A stretch of DNA of 20,423 bases. It comes from Candidatus Campbellbacteria bacterium RIFCSPLOWO2_02_35_12 (GTDB lineage Bacteria > Patescibacteriota > Minisyncoccia > Phycocordibacterales > UBA2163). Location of the stretch: assembly GCA_001774455.1 (NCBI GenBank), contig MFAC01000006.1:1-20423 (forward strand). Reading direction: 5' to 3'. Position numbers and translations under genes: made by a program. This document shows positions 1 to 7,086 of this stretch, piece after piece. The notes under the pieces are model-generated. The model ran no database searches. It saw only the letters and a list, made by a program, of their open reading frames with translations, and was not told the origin of the DNA. The first letter of the stretch is position 1; each line of letters opens with the position of its first letter.

Positions 1-218
1 GAAAATGGCGGCTCAATATCACCGGTGAAACCACGTCCTTCAAGTAAGCTGCGGCTCAACTCATAATACCCGTCATCTCCTTTGATCGTTGGTATAAGGT
101 CGTAATCGTTAGAATGGAAGTTTATAAAAAAGAGTGCGCTACGCGTCAACAACGCGATCAGAAAAATAATGATCAGGATCTTATGTTTCTTAAAAAAAGT
201 TTTAATTGGCGTATGCAT
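1..218 (-). CDS. GT39/ArnT-like membrane glycosyltransferase, N-terminal part
   Basis: Only the first 72 codons are in the window; the gene runs off the left edge. The protein starts MHTPIKTFFKKHK, followed by a hydrophobic helix (about residues 14-32). An extracytoplasmic segment then contains GDDGYYELSRSLLEGRGF. An acidic pair, an aromatic and a 'LLEGRGF' element after the first helix is typical of the first periplasmic loop of GT-C enzymes of the PMT/ArnT (GT39) type. These transfer sugars from polyprenyl-phosphate donors to protein or lipid. The ATG is 5 nt after the stop of the GtrA-like gene, so the two are probably co-transcribed; GtrA proteins are thought to move polyprenyl-phosphate sugars, which fits the pairing. 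The family call is inferred from a short fragment; any other multi-pass GT-C enzyme is possible. Confidence 0.7.
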   Translation of the reverse strand, partial: MHTPIKTFFKKHKILIIIFLIALLTRSALFFINFHSNDYDLIPTIKGDDGYYELSRSLLEGRGFTGDIEPPF

Positions 219-223
219 ATTTC

Positions 224-688
224 TTATTGTTCTGTGTTCATACCGTGAACTTTCTTCTTCCGAAAAGTTACCGACTTATTGAACAAGAAACTACCCAATG
301 CTACCACACCAAGTGAAAAGAACTGCGCAAGAAGATACCATACGCCAAAGAATTCAACGAGGGTGTAGAGCAGAGCCGTATTAAGTCCTAAAAATAATAC
401 GCTTGAAAGGGTATAGAGGGCCGCTTGTCGTAGAGTGTGCCGCGGATGGAAAGTGGCGTCACCAAATGTCCATATCTTTTGCAAAAAAAATGCTACCACG
501 AGTGAAATAAGAAACGCAAAAATAGCAGAAGCTATGTACCATGTCCCTATTATGTCTGTAAAAATATACATGCTGGCGAGGTTCACGAAAGCCCCCGTAC
601 ATCCGGCCATTATATACTGAATAACAAGTTTACGGTCTGAAAAATGTCCGTAAAAAAAATTTTTCTTAGTGGTTTTGTTGCTGTTCAT
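224..688 (-). CDS. GtrA-like family membrane protein
   Basis: This is a 154-aa protein with four predicted membrane helices (about residues 22-45, 50-70, 88-111 and 115-137) and short basic ends. Both halves end in the aromatic/basic signature of the GtrA family: FLQKIWTF near residues 68-75 and FLFNKSVTF near 134-142. Length and layout match GtrA/DPMS_TMD proteins. Members are thought to act as flippases or anchors for undecaprenyl-phosphate-linked sugars. It lies 16 nt after a glycosyltransferase and 5 nt before a GT39-like enzyme that would use a lipid-linked sugar, supporting an envelope glycosylation role. Substrate unknown. Its G+C is visibly higher than in the genes upstream in the operon. 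Confidence 0.88.
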   Translation of the reverse strand: MNSNKTTKKNFFYGHFSDRKLVIQYIMAGCTGAFVNLASMYIFTDIIGTWYIASAIFAFLISLVVAFFLQKIWTFGDATFHPRHTLRQAALYTLSSVLFLGLNTALLYTLVEFFGVWYLLAQFFSLGVVALGSFLFNKSVTFRKKKVHGMNTEQ

Positions 689-704
689 GGATGCATGTCA
701 CTAT

Positions 705-1739
705 TTAGTGTGCGAGATATTTCCCTAGCTTGTCTCCAAGGAGCGATAAGCTGTGGTGGAATAGTACAAATACCCGAAGTCTCTCCCTTAGCTTTTTCTT
801 TTCTTCAGGGGAAAGTGCTAAGATCTTAATCAACTGCCTTGCGAGATCTTCTCCGTCATTTTCTCTAAAAAGAAAAGCGTCATCTATATTACCCTTTAGA
901 TTTATATTTGAAGTAAGCACCAAGCTTTCGCACGCCATTGCCTCAAAAATAGTTTTGTCGTACATTCCCGAGGGACTCGTATTTACAAAAATCTCGTGGG
1001 TATTGTAGATTTCGGGAGTTTTTTGGTTTGGTACGCCGCTTTGCATGTGAACTACATTTTCAAGACCAAGCTCCTTGATACGTGCCTTCAACCCTTCAAG
1101 ATATTGGGTGTCTTTTGGCAGTACGTTTCCGTATATGTTTGCGGAAAAGGGAACACCTTGTTTTTTTAAGAGTCCAAGCGCTTCAATAAACATGCGCACG
1201 TTTTTAGACGGAGCGATCCTACTCAAAAAGAGTATTGAGTTCTTCGCACGCTCCTTGCCTGCGGAAGTAAAGGCAACGGTATCAATTCCAACGGACATGA
1301 GTATCGTCTTTTTAGACCGTGCGGTAAAAGAATATTTTGAAGTACAAAAAACATGATCCGAGAGCATCATTGCAATGCGGGTAAAAAGACCACCAGCATA
1401 GTGATTTCTCCATAAAAATATTTTTTTATTCCAAAATTTCCAAAATTTCCATCCGAGCAAGATATATTCCTGATTCATATGAACAAAAACTGCGTCGTAG
1501 TTTTTTCTCTCATGCCAGATGTGTTTGTAGAAATTAAAAATATATTTTATTTTTGACTTACCTTTTTCTTTTCCGAGTGACAAAATTTTTATATTTTTTG
1601 GCAAATTATATTCTCCTTTTTGAAGACAAATTACAATAATAGATTGACAATGTTTCGCAAATTCTTCAATCCATCGGTGAAAAAAGCCTAGTATCGGGTC
1701 ATTTTTGTCAACTTTTTGTGTAATTATTAAGAGACGCAT
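705..1739 (-). CDS. GT-B glycosyltransferase, GT4-like, variant EX7E motif
   Basis: This 344-aa protein has the GT-B two-lobe pattern: N-terminal strand MRLLIITQK, then a C-terminal Glycos_transf_1 lobe with ILFLSRIAPSKN (about 169-180) and the nucleotide-sugar-binding stretch SGMYDKTIFEAMACESLV (about 257-274). The second Glu of the usual EX7E motif is E266. The residue eight positions earlier is G258, so the first Glu is missing and the segment reads GMYDKT. Its start overlaps the end of the upstream glycosyltransferase by 13 nt, suggesting translational coupling. It probably adds a sugar to a lipid-linked oligosaccharide on the cytoplasmic face. Donor and acceptor cannot be read from the sequence. 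The last two thirds of the gene (below about 1380) are richer in G+C than the first third. Confidence 0.85.
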   Translation of the reverse strand: MRLLIITQKVDKNDPILGFFHRWIEEFAKHCQSIIVICLQKGEYNLPKNIKILSLGKEKGKSKIKYIFNFYKHIWHERKNYDAVFVHMNQEYILLGWKFWKFWNKKIFLWRNHYAGGLFTRIAMMLSDHVFCTSKYSFTARSKKTILMSVGIDTVAFTSAGKERAKNSILFLSRIAPSKNVRMFIEALGLLKKQGVPFSANIYGNVLPKDTQYLEGLKARIKELGLENVVHMQSGVPNQKTPEIYNTHEIFVNTSPSGMYDKTIFEAMACESLVLTSNINLKGNIDDAFLFRENDGEDLARQLIKILALSPEEKKKLRERLRVFVLFHHSLSLLGDKLGKYLAH

Positions 1740-2803
1740 ATTAGTAGTTTTTTAAATTTTTCCAAATAATCTTGCTTATTTTTATATGGATAATTTTTTA
1801 ATTCCGCTATTTCCTTGTTTTTTCCTATATATTCAATGATATCTTTTTTTATAGAAACACGCTCTGTTACCTTAGCTCCTGCCTCGCGCGCTACGCCAAC
1901 ATCTGTTGAAATTACCGGGAGTCCGGCCGCAAGCGCTTCAATTATTGTCATTCCATATCCTTCATAATCAGAAGTCAGCAGAAACAAATCTGCGGTTTTG
2001 TAATATGAAAACAAAACATCTTTATTTTGCCAGCCGTCAAATATCACATTACCGTCCAATTTGAGAGACGATATCTGGGATTTAAGACTCTTTCGCTCTC
2101 TTCCTTCGCCAACAATTATAAGCCCTGTTTTTGGATATTCTTTTATAATTTCTTTCATTATGAAAATCGCAAGCGATATGTTTTTTTCTTTTTCTAATCG
2201 CGAAGACATTAAAATTATAAAATCAAATTGCGGATATTTTTTGCGCAAATCTACTTTAATAGAAACATTTTTTATTTTTTCAATATCAATAAATATCGGC
2301 AGAATTTGAATTTTTGAATCATCAACTATCGTTTTAAGTGTGTCCGCAATCCTTTTGCTTACCACGCGAATACAATTTGTTTTTGGTAATAAAAACTTTG
2401 CAACTACCACTCTCAATCTATTTAAAAGTGATTTTTGAACAAAATATCTGCTTAAAAAATCGGTATGGATTTGTAATTGTAATTTAATTTTAAATTTTTT
2501 AGCGATTAGCCAACCTGATATGCCTGTTTCAAATGGATCCTGAGTGGTAATAATAAAATTATTTGGTGATGTTTTAACTATTTTTTTACCAATTTTAACG
2601 GCATTTATTATATAAAAAAATTTACTCATTGAATTGGTTGAATAAACAAAAATATTATCAGACATTTTTGTTTTATTTTTTTCTTTACTAAAAACTATGA
2701 TATGCAGCTCGTCAAAAAGCTTTCCATATTCCCGCATGCGGCTTCTCACTGCGCTTCCATATTCAAATATTTTTCTGTCAGTTGAAATCATTAAAACTTT
2801 CAT
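1727..2803 (-). CDS. GT4-family glycosyltransferase
   Basis: A 358-aa GT-B glycosyltransferase. The N-lobe begins MKVLMISTDRKIFEYGSAVR. The C-lobe has ILMSSRLEKEKNISLAI (about 197-213), the VGEGRER turn (about 231-237) and a complete EX7E motif (E281 and E289) in SDYEGYGMTIIEALAAGLPV, followed by STDVG. These are the hallmarks of retaining GT4 enzymes that use nucleotide sugars. It overlaps the upstream glycosyltransferase by 4 nt (ATGA) and the downstream one by 13 nt, so it belongs to a tightly packed operon for a surface glycan or glycolipid. The specific sugar is unknown. Confidence 0.9.
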   Translation of the reverse strand: MKVLMISTDRKIFEYGSAVRSRMREYGKLFDELHIIVFSKEKNKTKMSDNIFVYSTNSMSKFFYIINAVKIGKKIVKTSPNNFIITTQDPFETGISGWLIAKKFKIKLQLQIHTDFLSRYFVQKSLLNRLRVVVAKFLLPKTNCIRVVSKRIADTLKTIVDDSKIQILPIFIDIEKIKNVSIKVDLRKKYPQFDFIILMSSRLEKEKNISLAIFIMKEIIKEYPKTGLIIVGEGRERKSLKSQISSLKLDGNVIFDGWQNKDVLFSYYKTADLFLLTSDYEGYGMTIIEALAAGLPVISTDVGVAREAGAKVTERVSIKKDIIEYIGKNKEIAELKNYPYKNKQDYLEKFKKLLICVS

Positions 2804-3942
2804 ATCGTTTTTAATATATTTATTGTTTCTTTAATCATTCGCTCTTCGCTGAATTCTTTGACTTTTTTCTTTGCTTCCTCCGCGAGTTTATTCGCATATT
2901 TTTTATCGCTTAAAAGTTTTGTGATAGATTTTTCAAGTCCTTTTTCATCATTATACCCGACAAGCAGTCCGTTTTCTCCGTCTTTTATAATTTCAGGATT
3001 TCCTCCTATCTTTGTCGTGATAAGTGGTATTCCGACATCCATTACTTCAAGCAATTGATGCGAAAATCCTTCATAACCAGTATTAAGAACGAATACATCA
3101 GATGCCTTAATATATCGGAGGAGCACTTCTTTCGGCAATGCGCCTGTAAAAGCAATATTATCGGAAAGTCCTTTATCATTAATTAACTTCTGTAATTTAT
3201 CCAGATCGGGTCCGGAGCCCGCGACAATAAGTTTCGCGTCATTAAATTTCTTTTTTATATCCGGAAAGATTTTTATAAGAGTATCAAAACCTTTCCATTG
3301 AACAATTCGCCCCGCGCTTATAATCAGCTTTCCTTCAAATTGTAAGAGGGCGCGGATAGTTTCTCTGTTGCCGGATTCTTGATTATATTTAAGTCCATTA
3401 TATATAACCGATATTTTCTTATCATTGATTCCCCACATTGAAACAATTTTTTTTAGATAAATACTCGGGACGATTATTTTCTTCGCTTTTTTCGCAACCC
3501 ATCGCTCTATCTTTCTTCTAATTTCGGTTTTGAAATCAAATCTTTGATTTTGAAACTTTTCAACGGTGATAAAATTTCTACTACCGTTTTGTGTTTTTCG
3601 CTTTTCATTTCGCGCTTGAAATTGCTCCCATGCGTAATCGCCAACAATTTTCAGAAGAAATTTTTTTCTTAAAATTTTTGCGGCAAGAACCGCTGGCAAT
3701 CCGACGCTTACCGGGTCTTGCGCGAAAATAATATCTGCTTTTTTGCCTCTATGCCAAACTTTAAAAAAGTAAACGATATGGCGAAGGATTTTTGGCAGTT
3801 TCCTTACTTCTCCAAAACTTAATATTGACACATTAAAATTATGTTTAGGCAATTCATCGGCAAGAAGCTTTGAGTATGTTGCCGGCCCGCCGATGTCGGG
3901 TGGATAAATCCCAGTCGCGATTAAAATCTTTTTATGTCCCAT
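2800..3942 (-). CDS. GT4-family glycosyltransferase
   Basis: A 380-aa GT-B enzyme. The N-lobe starts with ILIATGIYPPDIGGPATYS (about 6-24), the glycine-rich loop seen in many GT4 proteins. The C-lobe has ISAGRIVQWKGFD (about 208-220), VAGSGPD (240-246) and a complete EX7E motif (E291 and E299) in TGYEGFSHQLLEVMDVG, then TTKIGGNPEII. It is the first gene of the downstream part of the glycosyltransferase operon: its stop overlaps the next start, while upstream it is separated from the RAYT transposase gene by about 77 nt containing a palindromic repeat. The ATG has no SD motif before it. Substrate unknown. Confidence 0.9.
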   Translation of the reverse strand: MGHKKILIATGIYPPDIGGPATYSKLLADELPKHNFNVSILSFGEVRKLPKILRHIVYFFKVWHRGKKADIIFAQDPVSVGLPAVLAAKILRKKFLLKIVGDYAWEQFQARNEKRKTQNGSRNFITVEKFQNQRFDFKTEIRRKIERWVAKKAKKIIVPSIYLKKIVSMWGINDKKISVIYNGLKYNQESGNRETIRALLQFEGKLIISAGRIVQWKGFDTLIKIFPDIKKKFNDAKLIVAGSGPDLDKLQKLINDKGLSDNIAFTGALPKEVLLRYIKASDVFVLNTGYEGFSHQLLEVMDVGIPLITTKIGGNPEIIKDGENGLLVGYNDEKGLEKSITKLLSDKKYANKLAEEAKKKVKEFSEERMIKETINILKTI

Positions 3943-3980
3943 GTGTTTAATGCTTGTTTGTGTGTTTATTGACCGATGGT

Positions 3981-4007
3981 ATTGACGGAGGTCGCACCTC
4001 CGTCAAT
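3981..4007. repeat. REP-like palindrome, copy 1 (downstream of RAYT)
   Basis: A perfect 27-bp inverted repeat with 12-bp arms (ATTGACGGAGGT and its complement) around the 3-nt loop CGC on the plus strand. It starts 12 nt beyond the RAYT stop codon. The same core recurs inside the RAYT gene and just upstream of its start. No T-run follows on either strand, so it is not a good intrinsic terminator. RAYT proteins are known to recognise REP hairpins of this kind. Confidence 0.85.
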
Positions 4008-4019
4008 AATTCAATGATT

Positions 4020-4697
4020 TTAAGAATCTGTCAATTCTATACTGTATTCGCCTTCTTTCAGCCATTCAATCATGTCTTGCTGATATTGCCGCTTATTTGT
4101 ATCAAACATATCAAAAAAAAGTTCTTTGTTTGATGCATCAGCGAATTCCCCTTGTCCTTGTCCTATAATATCGCGATAGTTTGACCAGCGATACTCTTCA
4201 AGAAATTTTATCGCGCCTTTAATGTTTTTGATCCCATCTTCTCTCCAATTTGGTTGAAATACATCAAGTGGATTTGAGTGGATATAAAACGGCAGATGTA
4301 GTAAATGCGCATCGCGCATGACAGGTATGATTTTTGATCTTCCTTGAAATAGTACTCCGCTTCTATCATAGTTTTCATTGAAGTACATAGTATATCCTCC
4401 AAATATCTTGCGAGAAAACATGCCTGCAAACTTTTCGCCACATTCAGCAACAAGAAGGTGGGGGTGATTCGGCAACAAAGACCAGCAGAACACATCAACA
4501 AGTTGTTTTGACGGAGGTCGCACCTCCGTCACCTCCATCAAGTTATCATTTCTTCGACGCATATACGATTGAAGCGCATTGTCTACACTATTAAAATCAC
4601 TTATGTTATGAATGAAACGGATGTAATCTCTATTCGTAAGGAAAATTTTCCTTTTTTCCACGCCTCTATTAATCATGTGAAAGATATTTTTATCCAT
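4020..4697 (-). CDS. REP-associated tyrosine (Y1/HUH) transposase, RAYT type
   Basis: A 225-aa single-domain Y1 transposase (Transposase_17/IS200-like superfamily). The start region FHMINRGVEKRKIFLTNRDYIRFIH matches RAYT N-termini. The HUH metal-binding pair is H78 and H80 in SLLPNHPHLLV. The candidate nucleophile is Y138 in FYIHSNPLD. GGYTMYFNENYDRSGVLFQG (about 100-119) and the C-terminal EEYRWSNYRDIIG are typical of versions common in Parcubacteria. Such enzymes nick and rejoin single-stranded DNA at hairpins. Palindromes of one family lie 12 nt after the stop, 23 nt before the start, and inside the gene, where the repeat encodes about residues 56-63 in frame without breaking it. It interrupts a glycosyltransferase operon on the same strand. 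All core residues are present, so it may be active. Confidence 0.9.
   Translation of the reverse strand: MDKNIFHMINRGVEKRKIFLTNRDYIRFIHNISDFNSVDNALQSYMRRRNDNLMEVTEVRPPSKQLVDVFCWSLLPNHPHLLVAECGEKFAGMFSRKIFGGYTMYFNENYDRSGVLFQGRSKIIPVMRDAHLLHLPFYIHSNPLDVFQPNWREDGIKNIKGAIKFLEEYRWSNYRDIIGQGQGEFADASNKELFFDMFDTNKRQYQQDMIEWLKEGEYSIELTDS
4510..4530. repeat. REP-like palindrome, copy 2 (inside the RAYT gene)
   Basis: A perfect 21-bp inverted repeat with 9-bp arms GACGGAGGT / ACCTCCGTC around CGC (plus strand), in the same orientation as copy 1. It lies within the coding sequence between the N-terminal helices and the HUH motif, adding residues around VTEVRPPS. An extra imperfect half-arm (ACCTCCATC) sits directly next to it at 4531-4539, so the edge is a partial tandem. 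Confidence 0.85.
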
Positions 4698-4720
4698 AGC
4701 ACTAATACTATACAGAAATT

Positions 4721-4748
4721 ATATGACGGAGGTGCGACCTCCGTATAT
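4721..4748. repeat. REP-like palindrome, copy 3 (upstream of RAYT), opposite orientation
   Basis: Arms ACGGAGGT / ACCTCCGT around GCG on the plus strand, extended by ATAT on both sides with one bulged G (4725). The loop is the reverse of copies 1 and 2, so this copy is inverted relative to them and the RAYT gene is bracketed by an inverted pair. It ends 5 nt before the stop codon of the preceding glycosyltransferase. On the transposase strand it places GGAGGT and its complement upstream of the start. Confidence 0.8.
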
Positions 4749-4753
4749 TTTTA

Positions 4754-5896
4754 TTATAACATTTTTTCAAAAACATTTTCTTTCATATTTTTTGTTATTA
4801 AGTTCCAGTCATATTTTTCAGAAACTATTTGTTTTGCTTTTTTAATTATTCTCTCTCTCAATTCGTCATTTTTTATTAGGAGTTCTATTTTTTCCGATAT
4901 TCCTTTCGGGTCATCAGTACCGCAAAATAACCCTGTCTCGCCATCTTTAAGAAAATCTGTAATTCCGCCCACTTTCGTGGCTATAACAGGTACGCCTGCC
5001 GCCATCGCTTCAATAAATGAATTCCCCATACCCTCAGAAAGTGATGGGCGAACAAAAACATCCGAAATATGCAGATATTGCGGCAATTCATTGTGCTCTA
5101 TATTACCCAAAAATAATACTCTTTTTGTAAGTCGTAATTCATTCGTGAGTTTGCGAAGTTTATAAAAAAGCTCTCCCGAGCCGGCAATTAGTAATTTATA
5201 ATTACCGTGTAAAAATGAAAGAGCTCTTATAATAGTATCAATGGCATTTTTCTCCACCAGCCGCGAGGTGGTGATAATCACTTTTTCATTTTTTTCAATT
5301 CCTAATTCTTTTCTTAATTTTTGATTCTTTGTTTCCGATTCGCGATTTTCAAATCGTTTTATATCCGCTCCGTTCGGCACAATTTCAATCTCTCCTTTGT
5401 ATCCCATTTCACGCGCCCAGCCACCGAGGTATTTTGAAATAACTTGTATAAAGTCCGCTTTTGTAAAAACTTTTTTAAATAATCCGCCAACCGCGAACCA
5501 TAAAATTCCCGCGCGTTCTTTCGGATAACTTTTAGCGTCGCCTTCTTGAAGCGTTAAAAGAAATTTAACTTTTTTATTAGTCAATTTGAAAAACAAAGCG
5601 GCAAAACCTCCTCTTCCCGCCATCATAGACCATACAATGTCGTATTTATTTTTTCTATTAAGAAATATTGCTTTGAAATAAGCCGCGAATGGAAACATTA
5701 ATTTTGTGGAAGAAATTCTGTAAACATTTATATTCCCAATTTTTTTAAACTTCGGCAAAGTTCTGTTAAAACGCAGAGTAATCATATCAAACATGAAATC
5801 GCCCCGTTCAAGTCGGTCTGTTATTTCTTTTGCGGCAATTTCAGCTCCGCCCATAAACGGGCTATATGCCGTTGAAAATATTAAAATCCGTTTCAT
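4754..5896 (-). CDS. GT4-family glycosyltransferase, first gene of the operon
   Basis: A 380-aa GT-B enzyme counted from the ATG at 5896. The frame is open to an ATG at 5920, but the extra MVRCHHNY is unlike the family, while MKRILIFSTAYSPFMGGAE gives a normal first strand and glycine loop. The C-lobe has VIITTSRLVEKNAID (about 206-220), IAGSGE (237-242) and a complete EX7E motif (E288 and E296) in SLSEGMGNSFIEAMAAGVPV, then ATKVGG. It follows the terminator-like hairpin after rplE and so probably starts its own transcript; a weak TTGATT-17-CATAAC is the only promoter-like element seen. Downstream, the RAYT element separates it from the next three glycosyltransferases. Substrate unknown. Confidence 0.88.
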   Translation of the reverse strand: MKRILIFSTAYSPFMGGAEIAAKEITDRLERGDFMFDMITLRFNRTLPKFKKIGNINVYRISSTKLMFPFAAYFKAIFLNRKNKYDIVWSMMAGRGGFAALFFKLTNKKVKFLLTLQEGDAKSYPKERAGILWFAVGGLFKKVFTKADFIQVISKYLGGWAREMGYKGEIEIVPNGADIKRFENRESETKNQKLRKELGIEKNEKVIITTSRLVEKNAIDTIIRALSFLHGNYKLLIAGSGELFYKLRKLTNELRLTKRVLFLGNIEHNELPQYLHISDVFVRPSLSEGMGNSFIEAMAAGVPVIATKVGGITDFLKDGETGLFCGTDDPKGISEKIELLIKNDELRERIIKKAKQIVSEKYDWNLITKNMKENVFEKML

Positions 5897-5943
5897 ATAG
5901 TTATGATGACATCTAACCATAAAATCAATAAAAAGTCGTGTGT

Positions 5944-5977
5944 AAAAACCCAGACTTTCTTCTCAGAAAATCGGGGT
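5944..5977 (-). terminator. Terminator-like hairpin after the ribosomal cluster
   Basis: On the minus strand an imperfect hairpin (ACCC/GGGT, GA/TC and TTTCT/AGAAA paired segments with two single mismatches, 4-nt loop; 5948-5977) is followed by TTTTT. It lies about 180 nt after rplE and just before the glycosyltransferase operon, where transcription of the ribosomal genes would be expected to end. Confidence 0.5.
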
Positions 5978-6157
5978 ATTGTCTGCCAGATAAGAATATA
6001 TTATTTGGCAATAATAGCTGTTGTTTGTCTCAACGGTACTCTTACTTTACTATTGCCGACAAACAATAATTTATTACAATTATCCCTGATATGTATATCA
6101 AGAATAATCGTACCTCTTCCATTAGAATAGAATTTGTGGGCATTCAATATCCAACAA
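5978..6157. other. Non-coding stretch after rplE with interleaved inverted repeats
   Basis: No convincing gene is seen on either strand; the open frames here resemble nothing recognised. The stretch has a hairpin ATTATT-TGGC-AATAAT (5999-6014), a 7-bp pair GGCAATA (6007-6013) with TATTGCC (6051-6057), and a 9-bp pair TTGTTTGTC (6021-6029) with GACAAACAA (6058-6066). The last two interleave, so they are mutually exclusive or part of a pseudoknot-like fold. No rpsN (S14) gene is found, although that is the usual neighbour of rplE. Confidence 0.5.
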
Positions 6158-6700
6158 TTAATTAGCTTCTTTTTTGAATGGAAATCCAAGCGCTTTTAAA
6201 TATTCTTTTGCTTCCTCTTTATTTTTTGCGCTTGTTACAACTGTTATAGAAAATCCAAAGATATCTTTTAAATCCTCGTCCGAGGTCTCCGGGAATATGG
6301 TATGTTCTTTTATGCCAATAGTTAAATTACCCATTTCATCAATTGATTTTATATCAAGTCCTCTGAAATCTCTCATTCTTGGAATTGCGATATGAATAAG
6401 TCTGTCCAAAAAATCATACATTCTCTGTCCTCTTAGTGTTATTTGATAACCAATAATATCGCCTTGTCGAGACTTAAATGTCGCAATTGATTTTTTTGCC
6501 ATGCGAGATGCCGCCTTCTGTCCTGTAATTTTTGAAAGACGATCCTGTATAATTTTTATTTTTTCTTTGTCTTTGGTTGAACCGACCCCTATTGAAATTG
6601 CCATTTTTTTAATTCTTGGCACTTGCATTACATTTGTATAATTAAAAATATTTTTTAGTGAATCAAATATATTATTTTGTTTTTCTTTTGTGTGAATCAT
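6158..6700 (-). CDS. rplE: 50S ribosomal protein L5
   Basis: A 180-aa protein of normal L5 length that binds 5S rRNA in the central protuberance. Recognisable stretches are KIMVSIGVG-type MAISIGVGSTKDK near residue 31, KITGQKAASRMAKKSIATFKSRQGDIIG (about 52-79), TLRGQRMYDFLDRLIHIAIPRMRDFRGL (about 83-110) and GIKEHTIFPE (about 127-136). Its start is 9 nt after the rplX stop and has no SD motif. It is the last gene of the ribosomal block here; rpsN, rpsH and rplF, which normally follow in the spc operon, are absent from the window. Confidence 0.97.
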   Translation of the reverse strand: MIHTKEKQNNIFDSLKNIFNYTNVMQVPRIKKMAISIGVGSTKDKEKIKIIQDRLSKITGQKAASRMAKKSIATFKSRQGDIIGYQITLRGQRMYDFLDRLIHIAIPRMRDFRGLDIKSIDEMGNLTIGIKEHTIFPETSDEDLKDIFGFSITVVTSAKNKEEAKEYLKALGFPFKKEAN

Positions 6701-6709
6701 ATTGATTTA

Positions 6710-7015
6710 TTATATTATCACTCCGCTCTTTTTGGCGACTCTCACATATTTACCGTCTATAATTTTCTTGCCTATACGGGTGGGGGTTTTGCTTTTTGGA
6801 TCAAGAATCATTGCATTTGATATATGTATAGGCATTGTTTTGTCCAAAATCTGACCTTTTTGATTATTTTTTGCGGGTTTTTGATGTTTTTTCTTAATGT
6901 TTACTCCTTCTACGATTATTTGAGAAATGCCGGGAAAAGCGCGTAAAACTTTCCCGGTTTTACCTTTATCTTTTCCCGTTATTATTTTTACGATGTCGTC
7001 TTTTTTTATTTTCAT
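6710..7015 (-). CDS. rplX: 50S ribosomal protein L24
   Basis: A 101-aa L24, an early 50S assembly initiator that binds the 5' end of 23S rRNA. The N-terminal KOW motif is clear: KKDDIVKIITGKDKGKTGKV (about 4-23), followed by IIVEGVNIKKKHQKP (about 33-47) and the C-terminal GKKIIDGKYVRVAKKSG. Length is normal. It lies between rplN (71 nt upstream) and rplE (9 nt downstream), the conserved spc order. The start is preceded only by AT-rich sequence. Confidence 0.97.
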   Translation of the reverse strand: MKIKKDDIVKIITGKDKGKTGKVLRAFPGISQIIVEGVNIKKKHQKPAKNNQKGQILDKTMPIHISNAMILDPKSKTPTRIGKKIIDGKYVRVAKKSGVII

Positions 7016-7086
7016 AATATTTATTTTATATTTTAAAAAATTTAGTATTTTCTCATTTTCGCGCCGAAGTATTTATTCACTTTTAC

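Noticed and set aside
3981..4748. CRISPR array suggested by three similar palindromes
   Set aside because: The copies are hundreds of bases apart, differ in orientation and surround a transposase gene, so they are REP-like elements and not a regularly spaced array.
5896..5920. Upstream start (ATG at 5920) for the first glycosyltransferase
   Set aside because: It would add MVRCHHNY before a standard GT4 start; the ATG at 5896 gives the family's normal N-terminus.
5903..6130. 75-aa plus-strand frame in the gap after rplE
   Set aside because: It overlaps the start of the first glycosyltransferase antisense, crosses the terminator-like hairpin and has no family resemblance.
6001..6189. 62-aa minus-strand frame overlapping the end of rplE
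   Set aside because: It overlaps rplE in another frame, matches nothing recognised, and covers the inverted-repeat region; its coding potential is not supported.
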